Notes: generated by a model not told the origin, from the letters alone. 64,000 nt of DNA from Lewinellaceae bacterium (GCA_016716135.1 JADJWX010000028.1:186001-250000), one strand, 5' to 3'; counted from the stretch's first letter, positions 17,498-26,851 are shown. Numbers and translations: made by a program.

Positions 17498-20400
17498 TTA
17501 GAAACCTAGGTTCGCGCCAACGGTAAACACCTGCTGTTGCGGGTTGCCGTTGAAATCAACACCAAATCCGTTAGTGTTGGTTTCCGGATCAAGTCCCGAA
17601 TAGCCGGTGATCGTGAGCATGTTTTGTGCCTGGACGAAAATCCGCAACGATTCGATGTTTGCGCGGCGGGTGAGCGACTTGGGCATGGTGTACCCGATGG
17701 CTACGTTTGCCAGGCGCAGGAAGTCGCCTTTTTCCACCCAACGGGTCGACGCCACACTCGGGTTGTTGACGGTGTTGCTGGAGTTCAGGCGCAGTTTTGG
17801 TGTTTGGCCGTCGCCCGGATTTTCCGGACTTTGCCAGCGGCCCAAAATATCCGTGCCATTGTTGTTGAACGCTTGTTCCATCAGGTCAACACGTGTACGG
17901 TTCATGATCATATTGCCGCCGGAAAAACGCAGGAATACATTCAGGTCAAAAGCGCCGAGGTAGAAATTGTTGTCAAAGCCACCAAACCATTTCGGGAGCG
18001 CAGAACCAAGCACACGCCGGTCGGTCGAAGTAGAAAGCGTGGCAGCTGCGCCGGTTGCGCCGGGTTCGGCCGGGTTGAACACGGTGTATGCACCCGAGAC
18101 AATGTTTTGCTGTACCAGGGTGCCGTCGGCTTTCTGATATACCGGGTTTCCGTTGGCCGGATTGACACCGTAGTAGTCGAAACCGTAAATGGCGTTGATC
18201 GATTCGCCTGCCCGGATAATGTTGTAGTCGCCGGTGATATCCTGATCGGTGCCGTCATTATTTTTTACCAGCGACAATACTTCATTGTTTTGCGTCGTGA
18301 AGTTCACACTGGTATTCCAGCGGAAATTTCCACTGCGGAGCACCAGGGCATCTATGGTGAATTCGATACCATCACCCCGCATATTGCCGATGTTGGTGAA
18401 AATACGATTGCTGGGAATGCCCAACGAAGGCGCGGTTGGGGCGCTCAGGATGATCTGGTCGTTGTCTTGACGCCAATAGGCAAACGACGCGTTGATCCGG
18501 CCGTCGAACAAACCGAAGTCAATCCCGACGTCCAGTTTTTTCTGAGCTTCCCACTGCAGGCCATCGTTTCCGAAGTTGTTGTAGGTGATGCCGTTTTGCA
18601 AGCCGTATGGCGCAGAACCATAGGAGCCGATGTAGGGATAATTGCCGATGCGTACGTTGCCTACCTCGGCATAAGAGCCGCGCAAGCGGAGGTCGGAGAT
18701 CACGTTGGCCAGGCTTCCGCCCCAAAAACCTTCTTCCGAAATACGCCAGGCAAACGAAGCACCCGGAAAGTAACCCTCGCGGTTGGCTTCAGCCAGCGAC
18801 GACAAGGCATCGCGACGAATGGATGCGCTGATGTAGTATTTGCGGGCGAAGTTGTAGTTCACACGACCGAGGTAGGAAGCAATACCGTTTTCCCCGATAC
18901 CGCCAAAGATTTCCTGGTTGGCATAGGTGCCGGTAACAATGTTTTCCTGGAAAAAGCGGTCGGAAAGATCAGACACCTGCGTCTGGTAAAACGTGTTGCG
19001 CTCTTTTTGATATTCCTGCAAAACCGTCAGGTCGAGGTTGTGTTTTTCCCCAAACTGGTGGCTGTACGTCAACAGGTTCTGCCAGTTCCAGCGCAGGGAA
19101 GGCGAAAAGGCCTGTGAAATCCGGCCATTGGCAGAAAAGCCATCGCCGTGGCGCGGGTCCTGGAAGAGGTAGTCGTCTACGTAGTTGCCGTCGATACCGA
19201 TCTGGGTGCGGAAAGTCAGGCCTTTCAACAGCCCGATTTCGGCGTATACGTTGCCCAGCAGGCGGGTGTTGTCGGATCGGCGTTTGTCGTTGTCGAGCAC
19301 GAAACGCTGGTTGGGAATACCGTTGGCGATCTCAATGCGGTTGTTGCCGCGGCCCAGGGTACGCGGGTTGATTTCGTCGATATTGTAGCCTGTCGGATCA
19401 TTCGGATCATACACCGGGACATTCGGCATCATACGCATAACGGAGAAGGTGTTCCCCGAAAGGTTGTTGGACCCGGTAAGGGGGCCCAGGTTTTCCTGTC
19501 GGGTGACGCCGCTGGAAAAGCCGAGTTTGAGCCATTTGTTCACAGTCTGGTCGATATTGGCGCGGAAGGAGTAGCGCCGCAGGCTGTTGCCCACCGAGAT
19601 GCCTTCCTGGTCAGAATAGCCCAGGGAGAAGTAATAATTCGTAAAATCAGTGCCGCCGGAAACCGAGAAAACATGGCTGTGCTGCATGGCGTTGCGGAAC
19701 ACGGCATCCTGCCAGTCGGTATTGACCACGTTGCCCTGCGCATCCGTCATCAGGTTGGCAATGGGTACGGTATCACCGGTGTTGAAACTCTTTTCATTGT
19801 TGATCATTACAAATTGTTCGGCGTCGAGCAAGTCAAACAAGTTGGTAGGGCGCGCCATGCCGATGTACATGTCGTAATTGAATTTCGGCTTGCCTTTTTT
19901 TCCGCGTTTGGTCGTGATGAGCAACACGCCGTTGGCTGCCCGCGAGCCGTAGATGGCCGTAGCGGCGCCGTCTTTCAGAATTTCGTACGACTCGATATCG
20001 GACGGGTTCAAGTCACCCAAAGCATTTTTCGGTGTAAAACCGCCCTGATTGCCATCGTAAATCGGTACGCCATCAACCACTACCAACGGGGCGGTACCGG
20101 AAGAGATGGAGTTGACACCGCGGATGCGAATCTGCGGCGGCGCACCCAACAGCCCGCTGGGCGGTGTGACCTGTACCCCTGCTGCGCGGCCGGCCAGTTG
20201 CTGGTCGAAGCTGGGGGTGGCGAGGTTGGCGATGGACTCGCCTTTCACCTGTGAAATTGACCCGGTCACATCGCGTTTCAGCTGTGTGCCGTAACCAACG
20301 ACAACCACCTCGTCCAGGTAAGCACTGGAAGGTTGCAGCACGATATTGTACACATCGGAAGTGATCGGAACCTCCTGGGCATCAAAGCCCGTGTATGAAA

Positions 20401-20611
20401 ACCGGAGTGCTGTGGCGCCATCGGGGACTTGCACACTGAATTTGCCCTCAATGTCGGTGCGGGCGCCGGATGTTGTGCCGAGCACGGCGACAGTTGCCCC
20501 GATCAGGGCTTCACCGTCGGTGGAGCTTACCGTTCCTGAGACTGTTCGCTGCCCAAGGGCAAAACCGGCGCTCACGCAAAGCAAGGCCAGTCCTAGTAGG
20601 ATTTTCTTCAT
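17498..20611 (-). CDS. SusC/RagA family TonB-linked outer-membrane protein
   Basis: A 1037-residue TonB-dependent transporter. It has a signal peptide of about 20 residues, a carboxypeptidase-regulatory-like N-terminal domain (about 23-100), a TonB-box-like region YLDEVVVVGYGTQLKRDVTGSIS, a plug with IRIRGVNSISSGTAPLVVVDGVPIYD and NPSDIESYEILKDGAATAIYGSRAANGVLLITTKRGK, and a 22-strand barrel ending in NPQQQVFTVGANLGF. These are textbook SusC motifs. It is the first gene of the susC-susD transcript, divergent from an oxidoreductase gene. No anti-sigma/ECF pair is linked to it. Confidence 0.96.
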   Translation of the reverse strand: MKKILLGLALLCVSAGFALGQRTVSGTVSSTDGEALIGATVAVLGTTSGARTDIEGKFSVQVPDGATALRFSYTGFDAQEVPITSDVYNIVLQPSSAYLDEVVVVGYGTQLKRDVTGSISQVKGESIANLATPSFDQQLAGRAAGVQVTPPSGLLGAPPQIRIRGVNSISSGTAPLVVVDGVPIYDGNQGGFTPKNALGDLNPSDIESYEILKDGAATAIYGSRAANGVLLITTKRGKKGKPKFNYDMYIGMARPTNLFDLLDAEQFVMINNEKSFNTGDTVPIANLMTDAQGNVVNTDWQDAVFRNAMQHSHVFSVSGGTDFTNYYFSLGYSDQEGISVGNSLRRYSFRANIDQTVNKWLKLGFSSGVTRQENLGPLTGSNNLSGNTFSVMRMMPNVPVYDPNDPTGYNIDEINPRTLGRGNNRIEIANGIPNQRFVLDNDKRRSDNTRLLGNVYAEIGLLKGLTFRTQIGIDGNYVDDYLFQDPRHGDGFSANGRISQAFSPSLRWNWQNLLTYSHQFGEKHNLDLTVLQEYQKERNTFYQTQVSDLSDRFFQENIVTGTYANQEIFGGIGENGIASYLGRVNYNFARKYYISASIRRDALSSLAEANREGYFPGASFAWRISEEGFWGGSLANVISDLRLRGSYAEVGNVRIGNYPYIGSYGSAPYGLQNGITYNNFGNDGLQWEAQKKLDVGIDFGLFDGRINASFAYWRQDNDQIILSAPTAPSLGIPSNRIFTNIGNMRGDGIEFTIDALVLRSGNFRWNTSVNFTTQNNEVLSLVKNNDGTDQDITGDYNIIRAGESINAIYGFDYYGVNPANGNPVYQKADGTLVQQNIVSGAYTVFNPAEPGATGAAATLSTSTDRRVLGSALPKWFGGFDNNFYLGAFDLNVFLRFSGGNMIMNRTRVDLMEQAFNNNGTDILGRWQSPENPGDGQTPKLRLNSSNTVNNPSVASTRWVEKGDFLRLANVAIGYTMPKSLTRRANIESLRIFVQAQNMLTITGYSGLDPETNTNGFGVDFNGNPQQQVFTVGANLGF

Positions 20612-20713
20612 AAATAAAAAGTTTGATTGGTTAAAAAATGATTATTAAAAAGCTGGTAAAGAAACTCAGGAAACTGAATACCCCGTACCTGTCTCCTCCT
20701 GCCTTTATTTGCC

Positions 20714-20721
20714 TATTTTTG
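20714..20721 (+). promoter_or_regulatory. -7 box of the Gfo/Idh/MocA gene
   Basis: TATTTTTG matches TAnnTTTG and ends 13 bp before the ATG at 20735, so the leader would be only about 5-8 nt. No ribosome-binding site is visible. Confidence 0.55.
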
Positions 20722-20734
20722 TCAAAAGTTTACT

Positions 20735-21724
20735 ATGGCAAAAACCTTCAAATGGGGCATTATCGGGCTTGGACGAATCGCCCGAAAATTTGCAAGCGAT
20801 TTAAACATGGTCCCCAATGCCCAATTGCATGCCGTGGCCTCCACTTCTGCCGAACGGGCACGGCAGTTTGCCGATGAGTTCGGAGCGCCATACGCCTACG
20901 GGAATTATGCGGAAATCGTTCAATGCTCCGACCTGGATGTCGTGTACATCGCTACTCCGCATGTGCTCCATGCCGAAAACACCTTGTTATGCCTGGAGCA
21001 TGGTATCCCGGTTTTGTGTGAAAAACCCTTCGCCATGAACCGGCAGGAGGCCCTCCGCATGGTCAATGCTTCGCGCCGGAACCGTGCATTTCTGATGGAA
21101 GCGCTTTGGACGCGTTTTATTCCCGCAGTCGACTACGCCCTGGCCCTGATAGCCCAAGGGGAAATCGGGGATGTGCACACCGTCAAAGCAGACTTTGGTT
21201 TCCATATGCCCTTTGATCCGCATTCGCGGGTGTACAACAAAAGCCTGGGTGGTGGCTCGCTACTCGACATCGGTATTTACCCAGCCTTGCTTTCCTTGTT
21301 TGTTTTGGGCAAGCCGCTGCCCGAGCATATTCAGGCTGCGGCCAGTTTTTCTTCCACTGAAGTGGACGAATCCTGTGCATTCATCCTGGATTATCCGGAC
21401 AAACGCCTGGCCATCGGGCATTCCTCAATTGTAGCCAATACGCCGGTGGAAGCTAGTATTTATGGCACGGAAGGGACGATCTACCTCCACCCGCGCTGGC
21501 ACTTCGCCAAAAAAGTGACGGTTTCGCACTATGAGGGCAACACCGAACTAAAACGCGACATGGAATTCCCGTTCGAGGGCTGGGGCTACCATTTTGAAGC
21601 CGCCCATGTGATGGCGTGCCTGGAGGAAGGCCGGTTGGAAAGCGACCTGGTACCGCTGGATTTTACTTTGGATTTGATGGAAACGCTGGATGCGATCCGG
21701 GAGCGAATCGGACTGGAATATTAG
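20735..21724 (+). CDS. Gfo/Idh/MocA family NAD(P)-dependent oxidoreductase
   Basis: A 329-residue cytoplasmic dehydrogenase. The Rossmann motif GIIGLGRIARKFA lies at residues 8-20. VLCEKPFAMN carries the family EKP catalytic lysine, and MEALWTRFIP and GGGSLLDIGIYP follow. MEALWTRF resembles trans-1,2-dihydrobenzenediol/xylose dehydrogenase members of the family, but sugar substrates are common and the true one is unknown. Its last 4 bp overlap tail-to-tail with the cinA gene. It is divergent from susC across 123 bp, so co-regulation with the transporter is possible but not shown. Confidence 0.9.
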   Translation: MAKTFKWGIIGLGRIARKFASDLNMVPNAQLHAVASTSAERARQFADEFGAPYAYGNYAEIVQCSDLDVVYIATPHVLHAENTLLCLEHGIPVLCEKPFAMNRQEALRMVNASRRNRAFLMEALWTRFIPAVDYALALIAQGEIGDVHTVKADFGFHMPFDPHSRVYNKSLGGGSLLDIGIYPALLSLFVLGKPLPEHIQAAASFSSTEVDESCAFILDYPDKRLAIGHSSIVANTPVEASIYGTEGTIYLHPRWHFAKKVTVSHYEGNTELKRDMEFPFEGWGYHFEAAHVMACLEEGRLESDLVPLDFTLDLMETLDAIRERIGLEY

Positions 21725-22986
21725 AGTTTGTTCAACAAAAACTGCCGGACCATATTCAGGCCGTGCACGCCGGTCAGCTGGATGTTTTTCAGCCGGTCGC
21801 GTCCGAAAACATGCTTCCGCGCTACGATCCGTTCGCGGTTCCCAACGGCCATCCAAACGGTGCCGACCGGTTTTTCATCCGTACCGCCGCCCGGGCCGGC
21901 AATGCCGGAAACTGCGAGCGCCACATCCGCATGCAATGTTTTCAGCGCCCCGGCAGCCATTTCCCGCACCGTTTCTTCACTGACGGCGCCAAACTTGATC
22001 AGGGTATCGGGCCGCACGCCCAACAGTTTGGTTTTCATTTCGTAGGAATAGCTGACTATGGAGCCCGGAAAGTAATCGGAAGATCCCGGCACCGATGTGA
22101 TCATGTGGGCAATGTAGCCGCCCGTACAGCTTTCGGCCGTGCCGAATTGCAGTCGCCGCTCCAGCAGCATTTTGCCCAGCACGCTTTCCAGGGAGTCGTC
22201 TTCAATGCCAAAAACCAGGTCCGGAAGCAAGGCTTTGAGTTCTGCCATTTTTTCATCGAGCAGGGCGTAGAGTGTTTCCCCGTTTGGAGCGACCGTTCCG
22301 GAGTTGTCCGGCGATCCGGTAAGGCGCAACCGCACCTGGCCAAGGCTGGGCAGGTAGGCCAGTTTGATATGCGCGGGCAAGCTGTTTTCAAAAGATTCGA
22401 TCCGTTGGGCAATGTTGCTTTCGCCCTCTCCCACCGTTAGCAAGGTTCGGTGCGCGATTATGCTGCCCGGAAAACGCTGCCGCAACATCGGCAACACTTC
22501 CTGCTCGAGCAGGTATTGCATTTCAAACGGAACACCCGGAAGTGAAATGTACACCTTCCCGTCTTTTTCAAACCACATGCCGGGTGCGCTGCCTACCTTA
22601 TTCGGCAGGATCAGTGCCTCGTCGGGCAGGGTGGCCTGAATCGTAGCCGCAGCCGGCACTGGCCGCCCGATCTTTTTAAAATAGGCAGCAATCCGGTCAT
22701 ACGTTTCCTGGTGCAGGGTCATGGGCGAGCCAAAATAATCAGCCAGGGTTTCTTTGGTGACATCGTCTTTTGTGGGCCCCAAGCCGCCCGTCAAAATGAC
22801 CACATCGGCCTGCCGGGCGCCGTATTCCATACCCTCGATAATTGCTTGGGCGGAATCGGCCACACTGCTTTTTCCTACCACGCGGAATCCGCAGAGGGTC
22901 AACTGCCGGCTCATCCAGGCAGAATTGGTATCTACTATTTGGCCGATTAGAATTTCATCGCCGATGGTGAGAAGGTACGCCGTCAT
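21721..22986 (-). CDS. cinA: CinA family protein: MoCF-like domain plus nicotinamide-nucleotide amidase domain
   Basis: A 421-residue CinA. The N-terminal COG1058 domain (1-170) has the metal-dependent pyrophosphatase signature VILTGGLGPTKDDVTKETLA, and residues 10-25 have GDEILIGQIVDTNSAW. The C-terminal domain (about 260-415) has TAESCTGGYIAHMITSVPGSSDYFPGSIVSYS and AVSGIAGPGGGTDEKPVGTVW, which carry the catalytic residues of the PncC amidase. The pair recycles pyridine nucleotides. Length matches full CinA. It ends overlapping the oxidoreductase gene by 4 bp. Confidence 0.95.
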   Translation of the reverse strand: MTAYLLTIGDEILIGQIVDTNSAWMSRQLTLCGFRVVGKSSVADSAQAIIEGMEYGARQADVVILTGGLGPTKDDVTKETLADYFGSPMTLHQETYDRIAAYFKKIGRPVPAAATIQATLPDEALILPNKVGSAPGMWFEKDGKVYISLPGVPFEMQYLLEQEVLPMLRQRFPGSIIAHRTLLTVGEGESNIAQRIESFENSLPAHIKLAYLPSLGQVRLRLTGSPDNSGTVAPNGETLYALLDEKMAELKALLPDLVFGIEDDSLESVLGKMLLERRLQFGTAESCTGGYIAHMITSVPGSSDYFPGSIVSYSYEMKTKLLGVRPDTLIKFGAVSEETVREMAAGALKTLHADVALAVSGIAGPGGGTDEKPVGTVWMAVGNRERIVARKHVFGRDRLKNIQLTGVHGLNMVRQFLLNKL

Positions 22987-23133
22987 GGTTGTGTTTGGAT
23001 TGCGAAAAAACCAATTGCAAACAAATAGTTTTTATTTAAAAGAAATTAAAACACAAAGTGCGTTATTTTTGCTGCAGGATTCATGCTTGGCCCGGATCCG
23101 ATTTTCAAAAATGAAAACGCCGCAAGCGGGTTT

Positions 23134-23595
23134 ATGAAAAAGTCAACGGCAAACATCCAACCACTGCCGGTACCGCAGTTCGACGAATTTGGCTTCGTTG
23201 AGCCGGCCACTCCGGCGCCGATGGAACCGCATATTCCAATGCGTGAGCAGTTTCCGCCTGCAGGTTCCGACTACATGGGCGGCCGGAGCGACGGCTGGGA
23301 ATACCGCAGCGTTTTTGCCGGCACAAAGTTGGCATCCACTTACGAGATGGTGAAACAGTTTCTGCGCGAAGAAGGTTACGGCAATGTCCCGATTCCGGAA
23401 ACAGTAGAAGAATTACGGCTGTTCAGGCGGCCGCGCAACCGGCAGTTGCAGCTGTTTGCAGAACAAGGGTACAGCCACAATCCGGTCCGGATTTTATTCC
23501 CTCCGGCCGGTCCGGAACGCAACGCCCTGATTTTATGCCTGTACAACGAACAGGCCGAGGGCCATTTATTGCGGTTTCACGGTGTCTTGAAATGA
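23134..23595 (+). CDS. Conserved hypothetical protein, not recognised
   Basis: A protein of 153 residues if begun at ATG 23134 (MKKSTANIQPLPVPQFDEFG). A longer start at 23083 adds 17 residues and would be almost leaderless after the -7 box TATTTTTG at 23064-23071. The first 60 residues are Pro-rich and probably disordered. The rest looks globular, with an FLREEGYGNVPIPETVEELRLFRRP motif and a strand-rich end. There is no signal peptide or membrane segment. It is divergent from cinA. A stem-loop follows at 23625-23653. No function can be assigned. Confidence 0.65.
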   Translation: MKKSTANIQPLPVPQFDEFGFVEPATPAPMEPHIPMREQFPPAGSDYMGGRSDGWEYRSVFAGTKLASTYEMVKQFLREEGYGNVPIPETVEELRLFRRPRNRQLQLFAEQGYSHNPVRILFPPAGPERNALILCLYNEQAEGHLLRFHGVLK

Positions 23596-23624
23596 ACGGA
23601 AGCGCTACCGTTTGAAAAAGTTAA

Positions 23625-23653
23625 CGCCGGGTCGTGTCGTTACACGCCCGGCG
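23625..23653 (+). terminator. GC-rich stem-loop after the hypothetical gene
   Basis: CGCCGGG at 23625-23631 pairs with CCCGGCG at 23647-23653, and an internal GTGT/ACAC extends the stem. There is no clear T-run, so it is a weak terminator candidate. The rest of 23596-23797 shows nothing recognisable. Confidence 0.4.
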
Positions 23654-23797
23654 CTAAACCAAACCCTTACTGTGTTTATTTGCTTGGGTACTTTACGGGT
23701 GATCTATGCTTTAGGTTTTCGGTAAGACGGCACACTTTGCAGTGCCTTTCTTGTATAGACGTTTGCTTACGCCCGGAGGTTGGGTTCGCCCCTGTAT

Positions 23798-24244
23798 TTA
23801 ATTGAAATACACTTTCAGGGCTTGGAGGAAGTTATCTTTCTGACCGGCAGAGACTGTGAGTGTGACGCTGTTTTGCAGGACGACGTGCCCGCCTTTTCCC
23901 CGCACATATTTTTTAATGTGGCGCAAGTGAATGGTGTGCGACCGGTGAATGCGAACAAAAGCCGCGCCCGGTAAAAGGCCCTCCACTTCCCGCAGCGTTT
24001 TACACACCAGAATCTGCCGGCCATCAAGAAAGTGTAATACCGTATAATTCCCGCTGGCCTCAAGGTAAGCGATATGCTTAACCTTCTCGAAACACATGCC
24101 TTCCATGGTAGGCAGCACAACTTTACCGCCTTTTTCCGGCGTGCCGAAACGGGCTTGTTTTAGCGGCGTCTCCTGGTAGCCGGGTCCAATCGGAATGGCG
24201 CGGGCAACTCGGGTTGGTACGGGCGATTCTACGGCATTCATCAT
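23798..24244 (-). CDS. LytTR-type DNA-binding protein
   Basis: A transcription factor of 148 residues. The open frame extends to 24373, but a -7 box (TACTTTTG, minus strand, 24272-24279) lies inside that extension, so the start is placed at the tandem ATG codons at 24244/24241 (MMNAVESP). Residues about 45-148 form the LytTR domain: VKHIAYLEASGNYTVLHFLDGRQILVCKTLREVE, the FVRIHRSHTIHLRHIKKY signature, and a final VSAGQKDNFLQAL. There is no receiver domain, so it is a LytTR-only regulator whose sensor, if any, is elsewhere. Its targets are unknown. Confidence 0.85.
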   Translation of the reverse strand: MMNAVESPVPTRVARAIPIGPGYQETPLKQARFGTPEKGGKVVLPTMEGMCFEKVKHIAYLEASGNYTVLHFLDGRQILVCKTLREVEGLLPGAAFVRIHRSHTIHLRHIKKYVRGKGGHVVLQNSVTLTVSAGQKDNFLQALKVYFN

Positions 24245-24271
24245 AGCAGAGCAATTTTGTAAATGTTGAGA

Positions 24272-24279
24272 CAAAAGTA
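24272..24279 (-). promoter_or_regulatory. -7 box of the LytTR gene, decides its start
   Basis: TACTTTTG on the minus strand, 28 bp upstream of the ATG at 24244. It lies inside the longest possible reading frame and so excludes the upstream start. Confidence 0.55.
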
Positions 24280-24427
24280 CCGGCACGGGACTTGCTCCCC
24301 AACCCAGGTTCTGGCAATAAGTCAGGTTTCCGATAGGCTCGGTAGGTTTGGTGAAATGATCAAAAACTGACAATTTTGTCGACGCCTGCTCGTCTTCCGA
24401 CCCGGTTCAAGTGACATATCCATACCT

Positions 24428-25975
24428 ATGGCAAAAACGCCTTCCGAAAAATTGTACCGCCTGATACAGGGGCTGACGCCTGCAGAAAAGCGCTATTTCA
24501 AGCTTTTTATCCGGGGCAAACCCGATCGCGACAGCAAGTACCTCCAGTTGTTTGAAGCCATGGGAAATATGGCACAGTTCGACGATGAGGCACTTCGTAA
24601 AATCATTTACCCCGATCAGGCGGTGGAGAGCCGGAAGTATTCGGAGTTGAAGGCCTATTTGTACGAGTTGCTGCTGAAAAGTTTGCAATCGTTCGACGAG
24701 CAACACGCCATTGATTTTCGCATCAACCATTTGTTGCAGAGCGTTGCCGTATTATTCCGGCGCAGCCACTACGACGCTTGTGAGGAATTGCTTGAAAAGG
24801 CGGCCAAACTGGCCCGGCAGTACGAGTGTTTCACACAACTGCTCGAAGTTATTCGTTGGAAAAAACACCTGGCCTACACCCGGATGGACGTCGATTATTT
24901 GCACAAGCATTTTGACCAACTGCAGTACACCGAAACCCAGGCGCTGGATCAGCTGCGCAATTTTGCCGACTACCGGAAATTGTTTTTTCAAGTGTACACC
25001 ACCATCAAACGCGAGGCGCAGCACCGGGGAGAGGAACGCATGCGGCGCTTGCAAAAGCTGGTTGGGCATGAACTGCTCAGCAGCACCGATCAGGCGCTGT
25101 CGCACAAAGCCCGGGTGTTGTACTACCGCACCCTCAACCTGTATTTTTATGCGGCCCTGGAACTGGATCAATTTTATGATACCGGGAAAAAACTGTTGGA
25201 AATTCTGGAGTCGCAACCCCATTTTTTAAAAGAAAACCTCTCCGATTACATTGCAGCACTCAGCAATTTCATCTTGTCCTGTGGTTTGTTGAAACGCTAC
25301 GACGAAGTGCACACTGCGTTGAATAAACTCCAGATATTGAAGCCGTTAACAGAAGATGACCGCCGAAAAATCCACCGGCAATACTATACCAACAAGTTTG
25401 TCCTTTGCATTTTTACCGGCGCATTTGAAGACGCCCGGCAGGAGATGGAGCATTGCCAGCAAGAGGCTGAACAATTTGACCCCCACGACTATGAAACGGC
25501 CAGTTTTTATTTTCAATATTGTTGCATTTGTTTTGGTTGCGGCGATTACAGCGGCGCCCTCGACTACCTCAACGAATGGCTCAACCAGCCCCGCACGGTG
25601 GAGCGGGAAGATCTGCAGAGTCTGGCGCGTATGCTCGCATTGATTATCCATTTTGAAATGGGGAATACAGTTCTGTTGGAATCTTTGCTTCGTTCCGCCA
25701 CCCGTTTTTTGCAAAAGAAAAACCGCCTCTACGATCTGGAGCGGCGGTTCTTTCAGTTCATGGCCGAATTGATGCGCGCAGCAGGCAGGCCTGAACAACG
25801 GCTTGCCTTTCAAAAAATGCAGCAGGACCTCCGGGAACTGGCCAACTGGCCCGAAGCGCAGGCGCTGTTGCAAACATTTGACCTGGAAGCCTGGCTCGAA
25901 AGCAAGCTTACCCAGCGCAACTTTGCACAAACTGTGCGCGCCAAGTGGCACAGTCAACGCAATGCGACTGTTTAA
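24428..25975 (+). CDS. Conserved helical hypothetical protein, TPR-like
   Basis: A 515-residue cytoplasmic protein, almost entirely helical. It begins MAKTPSEKLYRLIQGLTPAEKRYFKLFIRG, and paired helices with TPR-like spacing run through the rest, for example RRSHYDACEELLEKAAKLARQY and FGCGDYSGALDYLNEWLNQP. There is no signal peptide or catalytic motif. Proteins with this LTPAEKRYFKLF start seem to be common in Saprospiraceae-type genomes. The cut gene at the window end (63629) begins in a comparable way. A -7-like CAATTTTG at 24371-24378 precedes it. The role is unknown; a scaffold function is a guess. Confidence 0.7.
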   Translation: MAKTPSEKLYRLIQGLTPAEKRYFKLFIRGKPDRDSKYLQLFEAMGNMAQFDDEALRKIIYPDQAVESRKYSELKAYLYELLLKSLQSFDEQHAIDFRINHLLQSVAVLFRRSHYDACEELLEKAAKLARQYECFTQLLEVIRWKKHLAYTRMDVDYLHKHFDQLQYTETQALDQLRNFADYRKLFFQVYTTIKREAQHRGEERMRRLQKLVGHELLSSTDQALSHKARVLYYRTLNLYFYAALELDQFYDTGKKLLEILESQPHFLKENLSDYIAALSNFILSCGLLKRYDEVHTALNKLQILKPLTEDDRRKIHRQYYTNKFVLCIFTGAFEDARQEMEHCQQEAEQFDPHDYETASFYFQYCCICFGCGDYSGALDYLNEWLNQPRTVEREDLQSLARMLALIIHFEMGNTVLLESLLRSATRFLQKKNRLYDLERRFFQFMAELMRAAGRPEQRLAFQKMQQDLRELANWPEAQALLQTFDLEAWLESKLTQRNFAQTVRAKWHSQRNATV

Positions 25976-25995
25976 GGTAAATTACACCGTGTAAT

Positions 25996-26202
25996 CTAGG
26001 CAGATTTGTTACCCATGCGTTGCCAGATGGATTCCGCTTCTTCAGAACGGGTATCCACCGACGTCCAGCGCGTGCGATAGGAAAACCGGCGGCCGCGAAT
26101 GATGTAGATACCACCCTTCAGCTGGTTCATTTCCTGCTCGTCAAGCGTGGTCACAAAACTGTTCACCTTGATGTCGGAAAGAGAGAGTTTAGATTTTGCC
26201 AT
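25996..26202 (-). CDS. RiPP-type precursor peptide with double-glycine leader
   Basis: A 68-residue peptide, with the start taken at MAKSKLSLSD (26202) rather than 36 bp upstream. The leader KLSLSDIKVNSFVTTLDEQEMNQLKGG (residues 5-31) matches the leader of Bacteroidota class I lanthipeptide/pinensin-like precursors, with the GG cleavage site at 30-31. The 37-residue core begins IYIIRGRRF. It is basic, rich in Arg, Ser and Thr, and contains no cysteine, so ordinary lanthionine rings cannot form. A -7 box (TATCTTTG) lies at 26255-26262. No LanB/LanC, protease-transporter or other maturation gene is in the window, so it is an orphan precursor. Confidence 0.75.
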   Translation of the reverse strand: MAKSKLSLSDIKVNSFVTTLDEQEMNQLKGGIYIIRGRRFSYRTRWTSVDTRSEEAESIWQRMGNKSA

Positions 26203-26254
26203 ACGATATGGAGGTTTGAATGAACGGAGCAATAACATTCCCGTTCTTTGGATT

Positions 26255-26262
26255 CAAAGATA
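26255..26262 (-). promoter_or_regulatory. -7 box of the precursor peptide gene
   Basis: Minus-strand TATCTTTG, 53 bp upstream of the ATG at 26202. It implies a leader of about 45 nt and independent transcription of the precursor. Confidence 0.55.
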
Positions 26263-26371
26263 TCTGAAAGATACTTACCCTGCCAGCAGGTACGTTTGCC
26301 AAGTTTTTGAAAAAGTCAGGTTTTTAAAAACAGAAATTGGCGGCTCGCGACCCCATCCAGGGGATTATTTG

Positions 26372-26851
26372 TCAAAGATAAAGAAATACCAATTCCGGCT
26401 CAAAGCCCGACCGGATCAGCGCTGCCGCTGCTTTTGTCCTTCCCTGCGAATCTGCAGCAGCCTGATATTGTTCCAGTTTTTTCACCAGGCGCTCTTGTAA
26501 CACTGAACGATACTCTTGTTCGTCAATATCCTCCAGCGCCGATTCAATAAGCCCGGATGCAATGCGGCGGCGTTGCAACTCCAGGCGGATACGCACGCGT
26601 CCCCAGCGGTTTACCCGGAATTTCCCGCCGGCAAAAGCACGGGCAAAGCGGGCATCATCCACGTAGCCTTGTTCCTGCAAAGCATGGCGTATTTCCCCGG
26701 CAATTTCAGCTGAAACCCCCAGGGTTTTCATTTTCTGATCCACTTCCTGCCAGCAACGTTCGCGATAGGCACAGTAATTTTCCATTTTCACCAGCGCCTC
26801 GTCCGGAGTAAGCGCCTTGGCACTGCCCTTGCGTTTGGAGAAATAAGCCAT
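26372..26851 (-). CDS. recX: Regulatory protein RecX
   Basis: A 159-residue RecX, an inhibitor/modulator of RecA filaments. The start is taken at MAYFSKRKGSAK (26851), just after a -7-like AACTTTG. The three-helix repeats are visible: ALVKMENYCAYRERCWQEVDQKM, then EIRHALQEQGYVDDARFARAFAGGKFRVNRWGRVRIRLELQRR with the typical DxRFAxAF motif, then a C-terminal repeat ending RSGFEPELVFLYL. recA is not in the window. Confidence 0.88.
   Translation of the reverse strand: MAYFSKRKGSAKALTPDEALVKMENYCAYRERCWQEVDQKMKTLGVSAEIAGEIRHALQEQGYVDDARFARAFAGGKFRVNRWGRVRIRLELQRRRIASGLIESALEDIDEQEYRSVLQERLVKKLEQYQAAADSQGRTKAAAALIRSGFEPELVFLYL

Noticed and set aside
23798..24373. LytTR protein as the activator of the double-box promoters
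   Set aside because: LytTR proteins also bind direct repeats about 21 bp apart, so it cannot be excluded. However, the gene is 9 kb from the nearest box, while the AraC-domain protein is within the cluster and next to a boxed gene.
26461..26475. Reverse-strand GGAACAATA inside recX as another double box
   Set aside because: Only one box, no partner at 21 bp and no -7 box at the required distance.
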